Origin: Mucilaginibacter flavus
GTDB lineage: Bacteria > Bacteroidota > Bacteroidia > Sphingobacteriales > Sphingobacteriaceae
Length of the DNA stretch: 64,000 bases
Assembly (NCBI RefSeq): GCF_030409315.1
Contig: NZ_JAUFPS010000041.1
Coordinates: 186,001-250,000, forward strand
Reading direction: 5' to 3'
Shown: positions 26,274 through 34,513 of the stretch, piece after piece
Numbering within the stretch: the stretch's first letter is position 1
How the letters are laid out: each line of letters begins with the position of its first letter
Notes under the pieces: model-generated
The model's database searches: none
Seen by the model: only the letters and a program-made list of their open reading frames with translations
What the model was told of the DNA's origin: nothing
Made by a program: the position numbers and the translations under genes

Positions 26274-27401
26274 ATGAAACCTATCCCGAAAATATTTTCA
26301 TTGTTCTGCCTGCTGTGTATAACACATTTGGCATCGGCACAAATAAACCGTACTACGCTTGCCACAGGCAGCGCGGCCCCCGATTTTAATTTGCCGGGTA
26401 TCAATGGTAAAAACTATACGTTGCAGTCTTTTAAAGATGCTAAAATACTGGCTATTGTTTTCATCTGTAACCATTGTCCCACATCACAGGCTTATGAGGA
26501 TAGGTTGATAAAACTAACCAATGATTATGCCGGCAAAGGTGTTAGCGTGGTAGCTATCAACCCCAATAACCCCGCCTCCCTGCGTTTGGATGAATTGGGA
26601 TACAGCGATGTGGGCGATTCATTTGAAGATATGAAAATCCGCGCCAAAGACCGTCATTTTAACTTCCCATACCTGTATGATGGCGAAACAGAAATTACAT
26701 CTACCAAATACGGCCCGGTTGCTACGCCTCATATTTTCATCTTTGATCAAAACAGAAAACTGCGCTACAATGGCAGGATAGATGATATGGAAAATCCTGC
26801 CAAAACACCCAAATCATTGGATGCCCGTAACGCTATTGATGCCTTGCTGGCAGGCAAAGAAGTAATTACGCCGGTTACCAAAACCTTTGGCTGCTCCATA
26901 AAATGGGCCGAAAAACAGGACTGGATCAAAAAAGCCGCCGTCACCTGGGCAAATGAACCTGTAAAGCTGGATACAGTCGATGCCGCCGGTATTACCAACC
27001 TCATCAAAAACAAAACAGACAAACTGAGGCTCATCAACCTTTGGGCTACCTGGTGCGGTCCCTGCGTCGCCGAATTTCCGGACCTGGTTACCGTAATGCA
27101 CCTATACCGGGATCGTGGCCTTGAGTTTGTAAGTATCAGCGCTGATGATCCCGCCCGTAAAGATAAAGCAATCAGCTTTCTTAAAAGCAAACAAGCATCT
27201 GGCCCTAATTATCTGTACACCGGCGACGATAAATACAAAATGATTGAGGCTGTTGATCCCAAATGGGATGGCGCTTTGCCTTACACCATGCTGGTTAACC
27301 CCGATGGTAAAGTTGTTTACCGGCACCAGGGACCTATTGATATTGAAGAATTAAAGAAAGTGATTTTTAATGATGATACGATGGGGAGGATTTATAAGTA
27401 A
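26274..27401 (+). CDS. Exported two-domain redoxin/TlpA thioredoxin protein
   Basis: A 375-residue protein with signal peptide ending HLASAQ and two thioredoxin folds in tandem. The first (about 30-205) is AhpC/TSA-like with a lone cysteine in FICNHCPTSQAY. The second (about 235-370) is TlpA-like with the redox pair WATWCGPC. Such proteins act in periplasmic disulfide chemistry. The pairing with GH9 in one transcript (15-base gap) does not suggest a shared pathway; it may protect or fold secreted enzymes. A strong palindrome 39 bases after the stop probably ends the transcript. Confidence 0.87.
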   Translation: MKPIPKIFSLFCLLCITHLASAQINRTTLATGSAAPDFNLPGINGKNYTLQSFKDAKILAIVFICNHCPTSQAYEDRLIKLTNDYAGKGVSVVAINPNNPASLRLDELGYSDVGDSFEDMKIRAKDRHFNFPYLYDGETEITSTKYGPVATPHIFIFDQNRKLRYNGRIDDMENPAKTPKSLDARNAIDALLAGKEVITPVTKTFGCSIKWAEKQDWIKKAAVTWANEPVKLDTVDAAGITNLIKNKTDKLRLINLWATWCGPCVAEFPDLVTVMHLYRDRGLEFVSISADDPARKDKAISFLKSKQASGPNYLYTGDDKYKMIEAVDPKWDGALPYTMLVNPDGKVVYRHQGPIDIEELKKVIFNDDTMGRIYK

Positions 27402-27439
27402 TCGACGGGCGAAAGACTTGAAGGTAATCGACGAATGAT

Positions 27440-27472
27440 AGACTTCCGAAGTTTTCAAAACTTCGGAAGTCT
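27440..27472. terminator. Perfect 16-bp palindrome, terminator-like
   Basis: Arms AGACTTCCGAAGTTTT (27440-27455) and AAAACTTCGGAAGTCT (27457-27472) with one central base, then GGTTTTTG. It lies between convergent genes (redoxin on plus, L,D-transpeptidase on minus) and could end both. It shares the core ACTTNCGAAGTTTT with 18678-18710. Confidence 0.7.
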
Positions 27473-27525
27473 GGTTTTTGTCTCGTAATAAGCCGATAGT
27501 TTTTTGCATTCTATCTGTTTGCTTC

Positions 27526-29175
27526 CTAATACTTCCCATTCCCCGATAATATCATCGATGCCAGCTGCTCATCCCGGCCATAAATATCTTTACGGAAATT
27601 CAATAGGTTGTTCCTATCGGTAAAGGCGGTAAAATAAGCAATAAATACAGGCACCTTTTGTTTAAGAGTTACGGTTTGCTCTTTACCCAGGTGCATGGCT
27701 TTGCTGATTTTAGCCGCGGTCCAGGTACTATCATATTTGAGTAGGAAGGAGGCCAGTTTAGCCGGTTCGCCAACACGGATGCAGCCGTGACTGAAAGCCC
27801 GTGAGGATTCGCCGAATAATGATCTCGACGGGGTATCGTGCAGGTAAATACTATAGCTGTTGGGGAACAAAAACTTAACCAGGCCCAATGAATTTGCAGG
27901 CCCCGGTTTTTGTTTGATCACCGGCAAGCCATTCTCTTTTCCCGTGATAACCATATTATGCTCATTCACATAATTGCGGTTATGCCGCATGGCAGGTAAC
28001 ACTTCATTGCGTACAATACTCTCGGGCAAGTTCCAGTACGGACTAAATACTACATACTGCATTTGCCCGTAGAATATCACCGTTTGGTGTACCTTTTGGC
28101 CAACCACCACATTGCAACTCCATAGCAAACTATCGGCATGGTAAACATGTAGTTTAAATTCAGGAATATTTACGGCAAGGTAATCGGTGCTCAGGCTAAC
28201 CGGTAGCCAGCGGCAACGTTCCATGTTTACGATGATTTGCCTGATGCGGGTTTTTAAGGGTACATTCATTTCGGCAATAGTGCCCGGTCCCGGCAGTCCA
28301 TCCACTGCTAATCCATATCGCTGCTGAAACTGTTTTAAGGCATTTTGTAAATCAGCATCGAATACTTTACTGCTGGTATCGCCCTTAAAATCCCCTAATT
28401 TATACAGCCTTGTTTTGAGTTTGGAAATTACTGCCGACGAATCGCCCGGTTTAATCCCTTTTGCCGATGGAATTGCCGTCCACTTTTCTTTAGCATCCAA
28501 AGCCCGGTATTTAGCCAGGAAGTTTTTAAGTAAACCATACTGCCGGTAAACAGGTTCGGTTAATGAACTGTCTGATTTGCCTTTTTGCTTTAGCAACGTA
28601 TCCAGATAGTCGTCATAAGCGATCTTTTTCCTGGGCAAAAACCAGTTTACTGCTTTGCTGGTGGAATCGCTCATACCCTGAAAAGTTAATTTCGAAAATA
28701 CAAAGTATTGCGCCGTAAGCATCAATTCCGTGTTGATGTTAGGTTTAGGGTTTGCTGCTTTTGGGTCAGCCTCAAAAGTTAACGAGTCTAAAGATTTTGG
28801 GTAGGGGATGGCTTTAAATACACCTTCGTTTTGCAGGTTGTTTAACCTATCGGCAAGGTTACCCGCCTGTTCAATTAATTTTCCATCGGCGTACCAGGCA
28901 TAGGCAAACTTGCGCTTACTATAAAAAAGGTTGATGTCTTTAACATAGGGGCCAAAGTCGGGATATTTTTTTAGGAAGACCACCAGCTGCGAGCTGTCAA
29001 AAACAGCCTTCGTTTGGTCGCTAAAACTACCGGGGATAGTTTTGGTCCATTCTTTAGCGGCTTTCTTTTTCAGCGAATCGGCTTTTGATTGCTTGTTTGG
29101 CGTAGCGTTTTGCTTACAACCAAACGCGGTTAAAAGGATAAGTGCGGTTAATAAGATATATGGTGTTTTCTTCAT
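27526..29175 (-). CDS. L,D-transpeptidase lipoprotein (YcbB-like)
   Basis: A 549-residue lipoprotein when started at the ATG at 29175, which places the lipobox TAFGC (Cys20) correctly; an upstream in-frame Met would add 19 polar residues. Order: long N-terminal domain, a peptidoglycan-binding domain (AVISKLKTRLYKLGDF, ALKQFQQRYGLAVDGLPGPGT), and a YkuD catalytic domain ending in SHGCIRVGEP, whose cysteine is the nucleophile (about residue 462). It crosslinks peptidoglycan stems by 3-3 bonds or attaches proteins, in the periplasm. Confidence 0.93.
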   Translation of the reverse strand: MKKTPYILLTALILLTAFGCKQNATPNKQSKADSLKKKAAKEWTKTIPGSFSDQTKAVFDSSQLVVFLKKYPDFGPYVKDINLFYSKRKFAYAWYADGKLIEQAGNLADRLNNLQNEGVFKAIPYPKSLDSLTFEADPKAANPKPNINTELMLTAQYFVFSKLTFQGMSDSTSKAVNWFLPRKKIAYDDYLDTLLKQKGKSDSSLTEPVYRQYGLLKNFLAKYRALDAKEKWTAIPSAKGIKPGDSSAVISKLKTRLYKLGDFKGDTSSKVFDADLQNALKQFQQRYGLAVDGLPGPGTIAEMNVPLKTRIRQIIVNMERCRWLPVSLSTDYLAVNIPEFKLHVYHADSLLWSCNVVVGQKVHQTVIFYGQMQYVVFSPYWNLPESIVRNEVLPAMRHNRNYVNEHNMVITGKENGLPVIKQKPGPANSLGLVKFLFPNSYSIYLHDTPSRSLFGESSRAFSHGCIRVGEPAKLASFLLKYDSTWTAAKISKAMHLGKEQTVTLKQKVPVFIAYFTAFTDRNNLLNFRKDIYGRDEQLASMILSGNGKY

Positions 29176-29205
29176 AGTTCTATTTGGTCGGGAGCTCTTT
29201 TTTTG

Positions 29206-29308
29206 TAGAGACGCAAAATTTTGCGTCTCCAACTATACAGAGTGCACTTGTAAGACGAATATGCATGTTCGATTTACCTGCGAGAGACGCAATATTTCGC
29301 GTCTCTAC
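29206..29308. repeat. MITE-like element with GAGACGC palindromic ends
   Basis: A 103-base element. Its left end has a perfect 22-base palindrome at 29208-29229 (half site GAGACGCAAAA). The right end, 29284-29305, repeats the design with GAGACGC and GCGTCTC around AATATTTC, and the outer GTAGAGACGC and GCGTCTCTAC are inverted copies of each other. No coding frame. It separates the L,D-transpeptidase from the poly-Cys leader region. Confidence 0.75.
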
Positions 29309-29361
29309 ATTGAAAATAAAAATATTTTAAATAAAGTATACTAAGTTTATAGACTTCATAG

Positions 29362-29369
29362 TATATTTG
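29362..29369 (+). promoter_or_regulatory. -7 box of the poly-Cys leader promoter
   Basis: TATATTTG is an exact match to TAnnTTTG. The short leader ORF begins 18 bases after it. No good TTTG box is seen at the expected distance upstream, so the upstream half is weak. Confidence 0.5.
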
Positions 29370-29387
29370 TTTCATTAAATCAAAAAC

Positions 29388-29477
29388 ATGTTAACAAGCA
29401 CGCCAAAATATACATCAAAAAATACTTTAAATCGCTATGATTTTAAAGGGATGATGTGCATGTGCTGCTGTTGTTGA
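29388..29477 (+). CDS. Poly-cysteine leader peptide (uORF)
   Basis: A 29-codon frame starting ATG-TTA-ACA and ending in the peptide GMMCMCCCC just before TGA: five cysteine codons within the last six, the last four consecutive. This is what a translated attenuator that senses cysteine or charged tRNA-Cys looks like; cysteine-responsive poly-Cys uORFs are known from mycobacteria, and related Cys-rich leaders have been noticed elsewhere. It is directly after a TATATTTG promoter box and 217 bases ahead of the next gene. The frame is too short to prove by codon use, but four Cys codons in a row, followed at once by a stop, is very unlikely by chance. Confidence 0.7.
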   Translation: MLTSTPKYTSKNTLNRYDFKGMMCMCCCC

Positions 29478-29542
29478 GTAACCTCTTACTCCAACCTATA
29501 ATCAACCAAAAAGTTTACTGACCTTGTTATTTAATATATTTT

Positions 29543-29635
29543 ATGAACCTTTATCTGTCAACTAAAACCAATAGGGCATCTGCGCTTTGGATGCTGCATT
29601 ACAGCCAGGTAATTTATGGATTATGCCGTTGTTGA
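29543..29635 (+). CDS. Second short leader frame ending Cys-Arg-Cys
   Basis: A 30-codon frame beginning MNLYLSTKTN and ending YGLCRC before TGA. It follows the poly-Cys frame by 65 bases and ends 58 bases before the preferred start of the redoxin-like gene. The cysteine-ending tail repeats the theme of the first leader, so both may be read by ribosomes in a tandem sensing arrangement. It is weaker evidence than the first frame and could be chance. Confidence 0.4.
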   Translation: MNLYLSTKTNRASALWMLHYSQVIYGLCRC

Positions 29636-29693
29636 GGCCGGAGTATTAGTCATCGCCCCCAAAAATAATCCACATACCATTACCAAATACATC

Positions 29694-30335
29694 ATGTTAA
29701 CTACCAATAATAAATACCCGTTTTTTGATCTTTCAGAAATTGTTGCTGATAACGATATCCCTTTTAAACCTTACAAGGCTCTTAAACCTATTAAAGCCGG
29801 CAATTATATTCCCGATCTTAAATTTTTGAATGATTACACTCGCTGGCAGTCATTTTTTAATGGCGCGCAAACTCATGGTCCGGTGTCTTTAAGACAATTT
29901 CTTAACAAGCCGCTGGTTATCGCCTTTTATTCTCGTCACTGGGGCCAGCATGGGCTTGATCAGTTAAAACAACTCAACAACATCCAACAGGAAATAAAAG
30001 CCAATGGCGGTAATTTGCTTATCATCAGTGATGAACGTACCGATGAGTTGGCCAAAAAAGCCTGGGAAAATAGCTATACGCTGAATTTTTATCACGATGA
30101 GGAAAAAAATATAGCGCAAACTTTTAGGGTTTACTCTGATCATGATCCGGTTTGGAACAGGTTTTCGGGTATTGATGTGAACGCGCCTTTGTTGGCCACT
30201 TATATTATTGACGCCAATAAGCAGGTGATCTATAATCATATCGACTATGATTTTTTAGGAACTTTTGACGCTGAGGATGTAATATCATCAGTTTATGAGT
30301 CTTCATTAATTACCAACAGCAGGAAATCTGCTTAG
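29694..30335 (+). CDS. Cysteine-free redoxin/AhpC-like protein
   Basis: A 213-residue protein with a peroxiredoxin-type thioredoxin fold: PLVIAFYSRHWGQHGLDQL aligns with the region where peroxiredoxins have the peroxidatic Cys, but that residue is lost, and the whole protein has no cysteine at all. It therefore cannot act as a normal peroxidase. I prefer the ATG at 29694 because the alternative at 29616 overlaps the second leader frame and adds residues outside the fold. Being cysteine-free would let it be made during cysteine shortage, which fits the poly-Cys leader upstream. Function otherwise unknown. Carbonic anhydrase follows after 33 bases. Confidence 0.75.
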   Translation: MLTTNNKYPFFDLSEIVADNDIPFKPYKALKPIKAGNYIPDLKFLNDYTRWQSFFNGAQTHGPVSLRQFLNKPLVIAFYSRHWGQHGLDQLKQLNNIQQEIKANGGNLLIISDERTDELAKKAWENSYTLNFYHDEEKNIAQTFRVYSDHDPVWNRFSGIDVNAPLLATYIIDANKQVIYNHIDYDFLGTFDAEDVISSVYESSLITNSRKSA

Positions 30336-30368
30336 GCACAATTTACCCTACATCTAAAAAGTAAAGCT

Positions 30369-30986
30369 ATGTCAAACACAATTTTAGAACTTGAAAAGGT
30401 AAAGACCCGGGTACATCAACAGGTACTTGCGGCCAATAACGAGTACGTAAAGCATTTTGGCGATAAGGGTGAATTAACCATACCGCCGGCGCGTCAGTTT
30501 GCCATTTTAACCTGTATGGATGCCCGGCTCGACCCGGCAAAATATGCAGGCCTTGCAGAAGGTGATGCACACGTAATTCGTAATGCCGGTGGCCGCGCGA
30601 GCGATGATGCTATCCGGTCGCTGGTGATCTCTCATAAATTATTAGGGACTAAGGAGTGGTTTGTAATTCACCATACCGATTGCGGGATGGGATTGTTTAC
30701 CGATAGCATTATCCGCGATTTATTATCAACCAGTTTGGCAACCGCTACAGTTGATGAACACGGCTGGCGCAATACCGAAGAAGAAGGCGGATCTGACGAA
30801 GCCAATCATATCGCGTTCCTTACTTTCAGAAACCTGGAAGCCAGTGTTGTTGAAGATGTAGAACGCATCAGGCATCATCCTTTGGTAGCCGGTAATATTC
30901 CTATTTATGGTTACGTGTATGACGTGCGCAGCGGTAAATTAATTGAAGTTGCAGCTGCTACGCATGCCGGCGAGGTTTTAAATTAA
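30369..30986 (+). CDS. Beta-class carbonic anhydrase
   Basis: A 205-residue cytoplasmic enzyme interconverting CO2 and bicarbonate. Zinc ligands are Cys49 (TCMDARLD), His102 and Cys105 (HHTDCGM), with the Asp51-Arg53 dyad. Short beta-CAs of this form (no long C-terminal extension) are common in Bacteroidota and mycobacteria. It is probably co-transcribed with the redoxin-like gene and with the FAD oxidoreductase 66 bases downstream. Confidence 0.92.
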   Translation: MSNTILELEKVKTRVHQQVLAANNEYVKHFGDKGELTIPPARQFAILTCMDARLDPAKYAGLAEGDAHVIRNAGGRASDDAIRSLVISHKLLGTKEWFVIHHTDCGMGLFTDSIIRDLLSTSLATATVDEHGWRNTEEEGGSDEANHIAFLTFRNLEASVVEDVERIRHHPLVAGNIPIYGYVYDVRSGKLIEVAAATHAGEVLN

Positions 30987-31052
30987 AGCAGATAGCCTTA
31001 AAAACTGTTAATTTGAATACCTTAGAGGTACAGAAACCTCTTGAACTTATAC

Positions 31053-32501
31053 ATGAAGCTTGAAAAGCGCGACTATGATGCCATTGTAATTGGAGCAGGC
31101 CCCAACGGGTTAGCCGCCGCTATTTTAATGCAACAACAAGGTTTAGCTGTTTTGCTCATTGAAGGTAAAAATGAGATAGGAGGAGGGCTGCGTACTGCCG
31201 AACTTACCCTGCCTGGGTTTAAGCACGATATATGCTCGGCCGTTCACCCGCTTGCCGCCGCTTCGCCATTTTTTGAAACTTTGCCGCTTGAACAGCATGG
31301 CCTCGAATATATTTATCCGGAAATAGCAGCCGCACATCCCTTTGATGATGGTACGGCTGCTGTTTTGCTTCAATCCGTTGAAGAAACGGCGCGGCTGCTT
31401 GGTGCTGATGAACAGGCTTATCTTAACCTGATGAAGCCGGTGGTAAAAAACTGGCCGCTGATAGCGGCCGATGTACTTGGCCCGCTGCATTTTCCAAAAC
31501 ACCCTTTATTGATGGCGCAGTTTGGTTTGCCGGCACTAACGGCATCAACCATGCTGGCTAAAAAGTTTAAAACCACGGAAGGCAAAGGCCTGATAGCCGG
31601 TATGGCGGCACATTCCATCCAACCGTTAGATAATCTGGCTACATCAGCTATAGCTTTGGTGCTGATGGCGCAGGGACATTTGAAAGGATGGCCGGTACCC
31701 AAAGGTGGCTCGCAGCAAATAGCTAATTCTTTATCATCATATTTTACCTCGATCGGCGGTAAAATCCAGACCGGGTTTTATGTAGAGAATTTAAATCAGC
31801 TGCCATCCGCTCATGCTGTTTTGTTTGATGTAACACCAAAGCAACTGTTAAAAATAGCCGGGCATAAATTTTCATCTATCTACAAATGGCAGCTGGAGCG
31901 TTACCGTTACGGCGCAGGAGTATTTAAGGTTGATTGGGCCTTAGATGCCCCGATTTCTTTTAAAGCCGAAGCGGTTAAAAAAGCGGGTACAGTTCACCTT
32001 GGTAACACTTTTGATGAAATAGCCAATGGCGAGCAATTGATCTGGAACGGCGGTCACCCCGATAAACCTTACGTACTGCTGGCCCAGCAAAGTATGCTGG
32101 ATAATACCCGAGCCCCCGAAGGCAAACACACAGCCTGGGCATATTGCCACGTACCCAATGGATCAACCAGGGACATGACCAGCATTATTGAGCGACAGGT
32201 TGAGCGTTTCGCCCCCGGTTTCCGTGATACCATTTTGGCTAAACACACCTTTAACACCCAACAGTTAGAAGAATATAACCCCAACTACATAGGCGGCGAT
32301 ATCAACGGCGGTGTAATTGACCTTGGGCAACTGTTTACCCGCCCGGTATTGCGGGCATCGCCCTATAAAACATCAGCAAAAGGTTTGTATATATGTTCCT
32401 CATCAACACCACCAGGAGGCGGGGTGCATGGCATGTGCGGGTGGCATGCGGCTAAGAGGGCGCTGAGGGATATTTGGGGGATAAGAATAAAGCCATTGTA
32501 A
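31053..32501 (+). CDS. FAD-dependent oxidoreductase, phytoene dehydrogenase-like
   Basis: A 482-residue flavoprotein with the dinucleotide-binding motif VIGAGPNGLAAAI (near residue 14), the following GGGLRT, and a C-terminal FAD-contact region (YICSSSTPPGGGVHGMCG). It belongs to the CrtI-like group, but without carotenoid genes nearby the substrate is open. I begin it at the ATG at 31053; a TTG 12 bases upstream is possible. A hairpin at its stop codon ends the transcript. Confidence 0.85.
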   Translation: MKLEKRDYDAIVIGAGPNGLAAAILMQQQGLAVLLIEGKNEIGGGLRTAELTLPGFKHDICSAVHPLAAASPFFETLPLEQHGLEYIYPEIAAAHPFDDGTAAVLLQSVEETARLLGADEQAYLNLMKPVVKNWPLIAADVLGPLHFPKHPLLMAQFGLPALTASTMLAKKFKTTEGKGLIAGMAAHSIQPLDNLATSAIALVLMAQGHLKGWPVPKGGSQQIANSLSSYFTSIGGKIQTGFYVENLNQLPSAHAVLFDVTPKQLLKIAGHKFSSIYKWQLERYRYGAGVFKVDWALDAPISFKAEAVKKAGTVHLGNTFDEIANGEQLIWNGGHPDKPYVLLAQQSMLDNTRAPEGKHTAWAYCHVPNGSTRDMTSIIERQVERFAPGFRDTILAKHTFNTQQLEEYNPNYIGGDINGGVIDLGQLFTRPVLRASPYKTSAKGLYICSSSTPPGGGVHGMCGWHAAKRALRDIWGIRIKPL

Positions 32502-32520
32502 GCATCACAATGGCTTTATT
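32486..32520 (+). terminator. Rho-independent terminator at the oxidoreductase stop
   Basis: A perfect 14-base stem (32486-32499 with 32507-32520, right arm ACAATGGCTTTATT) and a 7-base loop, followed by CTTTTATTG. The left arm overlaps the last codons and stop of the FAD oxidoreductase. Confidence 0.8.
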
Positions 32521-32537
32521 CTTTTATTGTAAAATCC

Positions 32538-32632
32538 CGTCATTGCGAGGTACGAAGCAATCCCAAACTATACAGGGCGAACCTAAAAGGCTGCTCTACT
32601 AAACGGGGATTGCTTCGTGCCTCGCAATGACG
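32538..32632. repeat. MITE-like element with CGTCATTGCGAG ends
   Basis: A 95-base element with 26-base terminal inverted repeats at 32538-32563 and 32607-32632 that differ at one position. Each begins CGTCATTGCGAGG and carries ACGAAGCAATCC. This type of repeat is widely scattered in many bacterial genomes. It has no coding frame and lies between convergent genes. Confidence 0.8.
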
Positions 32633-32658
32633 TTGTGGGAAGGAACTCCGGGCCTCTA

Positions 32659-34209
32659 CTACTTCAACTCCAGCGTAACCACCGATTTTGCCGGCAAGGT
32701 AACTACCAGTTTATCGCCATCTTTTTTAGCACCGGTAAAGTTTACCAGGTGTAGTTTGTTTGGATTGGCAAAAGTGTTGATATCAGTAATATTGGCCGAT
32801 GTTAGTACCTGGCCGCTTACCGCGTTCCATTTTACGTCTTTTACATCCGTAGTGATGGTGATAGCGTTATGCAAATCAAGGTTTACCAACGAGATATGTA
32901 CTTTGCCTTCGGCATCCTGTGAGGCCGAGGCATTTACAGCTTCTATCTTTTTACCGTCAACCTCGTAGTTAGGAGCATCTAATTTGATGGGCAGGTATTT
33001 GGCATCCTGGTGTACTTTGTACATATCAAAAATATGATAGGTTGGGGTAAGCACCATTTTTTCCTTATCGGTTAATATTAATGATTGTAAAACGTTTACT
33101 GTTTGGGCCAGGGCGGCCATGCGTACACGATCACTGTGGTTGTTGAATATATTAAGTGTTGTTCCCGCAATTAAAGCATCGCGCAGGCTGTTTTGCTGAT
33201 ACAGGAAACCTGGATTAGTGCCGGGTTCAGGATCGGTCCAAACACCCCACTCATCAACCACTAAAGCCACTTTTTTCTCAGGATCATATTTATCCATAAT
33301 GGCCGAGTGTTTGGTAACCAGTTCTTCCATTTTAAGGCAGTTAACCATGGTGCCAAAATATTCTTTTTCGCTAAACTCGGTAGCCGAACCTTTTTTACCC
33401 CAGTTACCTGTAGGGATGGTATAATAATGCATTGATAAGCCCGACATCATCCAGTTGGGAATATTTTTCATACATACTTCTGTCCAGCGGTAATCATCAG
33501 CATTTGGGCCGCTGGCAATTTTTTTAAGGTGCGCGCCGGGGTAATCTTTAGCAAAAGCGGCATAGCGTTTAAACAGATCGGTATAATACTCTGGTGTCAT
33601 ATTGCCGCCACAGCCCCAGCTTTCATTACCCACGCCCCAAAAAGTTACTTTGTATGGCGCAGGATGGCCGTTTTTAGCGCGTTCCTGCACAACAGTGCTG
33701 GTACTGTTTGAGTTAAGATATTCAATCCATTTCGACATTTCTTCAACCGTACCGCTGCCTACGTTGCCGGCAATATAGGGTTCGCACTTTAACAGGTCGC
33801 AAAGTTCTAAAAACTCGTGGGTGCCAAAGCTGTTATCTTCCGTAACGCCACCCCAGTTGGTATTTACCATACGGGGGCGCGATGCTGTAGCGCCAATGCC
33901 ATCGCGCCAGTGGTACTCATCGGCAAAACAGCCGCCCGGCCACCGCAGGTTGGGGATCTTTATTTTTTTAAGCGCGTCAACCACATCAAGGCGAATGCGG
34001 TCCTGCTTTTTCACCGGTAATGTTTTATCAACCCAAAAGCCACCATAAATGCCATGGCCCAGGTGTTCGGCAAATTGACCGTAAATGTGTTTGCTGATGG
34101 TTGTTTTTGAATCGTTACTGATACTTAAAGTTGCGGTTTGGCTATAACCACGCGCCGAAATAAGGCATAGCGCGGCAATGCCGAGCGAGGAGAGCAAATT
34201 TCTTTTCAT
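32659..34209 (-). CDS. Alpha-L-arabinofuranosidase, GH51
   Basis: A 516-residue exported enzyme (signal peptide ending ARGYSQ). GH51 barrel hallmarks: HIYGQFAEHLG (41-51), NLRWPGGCFADEYHW (87-101), acid/base Glu196 in WGVGNESWGCGG, and nucleophile Glu320 in LVVDEWGVW. A C-terminal beta sandwich follows. It releases arabinose from arabinan or arabinoxylan side chains. It stands alone, with a repeat element downstream and 300 bases of non-coding DNA upstream. Confidence 0.95.
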   Translation of the reverse strand: MKRNLLSSLGIAALCLISARGYSQTATLSISNDSKTTISKHIYGQFAEHLGHGIYGGFWVDKTLPVKKQDRIRLDVVDALKKIKIPNLRWPGGCFADEYHWRDGIGATASRPRMVNTNWGGVTEDNSFGTHEFLELCDLLKCEPYIAGNVGSGTVEEMSKWIEYLNSNSTSTVVQERAKNGHPAPYKVTFWGVGNESWGCGGNMTPEYYTDLFKRYAAFAKDYPGAHLKKIASGPNADDYRWTEVCMKNIPNWMMSGLSMHYYTIPTGNWGKKGSATEFSEKEYFGTMVNCLKMEELVTKHSAIMDKYDPEKKVALVVDEWGVWTDPEPGTNPGFLYQQNSLRDALIAGTTLNIFNNHSDRVRMAALAQTVNVLQSLILTDKEKMVLTPTYHIFDMYKVHQDAKYLPIKLDAPNYEVDGKKIEAVNASASQDAEGKVHISLVNLDLHNAITITTDVKDVKWNAVSGQVLTSANITDINTFANPNKLHLVNFTGAKKDGDKLVVTLPAKSVVTLELK

Positions 34210-34513
34210 ATTGGAAACTGGTTTATGCAGTAAAGAAAAGAAAAATAAATTAATAAGTGTTATTTTAACAATAAAAAAATGAAATTTTGGCCGGCGTTTT
34301 CACCCGGCGAACCAAATACCGTCGTTAAAGGAAAGGTGGTACGGTGAAAACATCGATCACAAACTGAATATCAACAATATCGTATTCCAGTCGATGTATG
34401 CGTCCCTCGTTTTTAGTTTAATACGCTCATATTATCGCATACACCATCTTCATTTGTCGCAATTACACCGCCCATAATTGTTTGATGATGCCGATATTGC
34501 AATAAAAAAAGCT
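34210..34513. other. Intergenic region between GH51 and DHFR-like gene
   Basis: About 300 bases between divergent genes. No clear promoter box is seen. Short open frames here (for example 34279-34347) have no recognisable relatives and are not called as genes. Confidence 0.4.

Larger units (their letters stand above)
29309..29693. other. Leader region with promoter and two short cysteine-ending frames
   Basis: Nearly 400 bases without a conventional gene. It contains the promoter box at 29362-29369 and two short open frames (29388-29477 and 29543-29635), both ending in cysteine codons just before a stop and both ahead of the redoxin-like gene. This is the layout of a translated regulatory leader. 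Confidence 0.6.

Noticed and set aside
29616..29693. Upstream start for the redoxin-like protein
   Set aside because: It overlaps the second leader frame and adds residues outside the domain; kept only as an alternative.
34279..34347. 22-codon frame beginning MKFWPAFSPGEP, with a second protein-like frame after it
   Set aside because: Too short, and the two frames do not join into one recognisable protein; could be chance in a non-coding gap.
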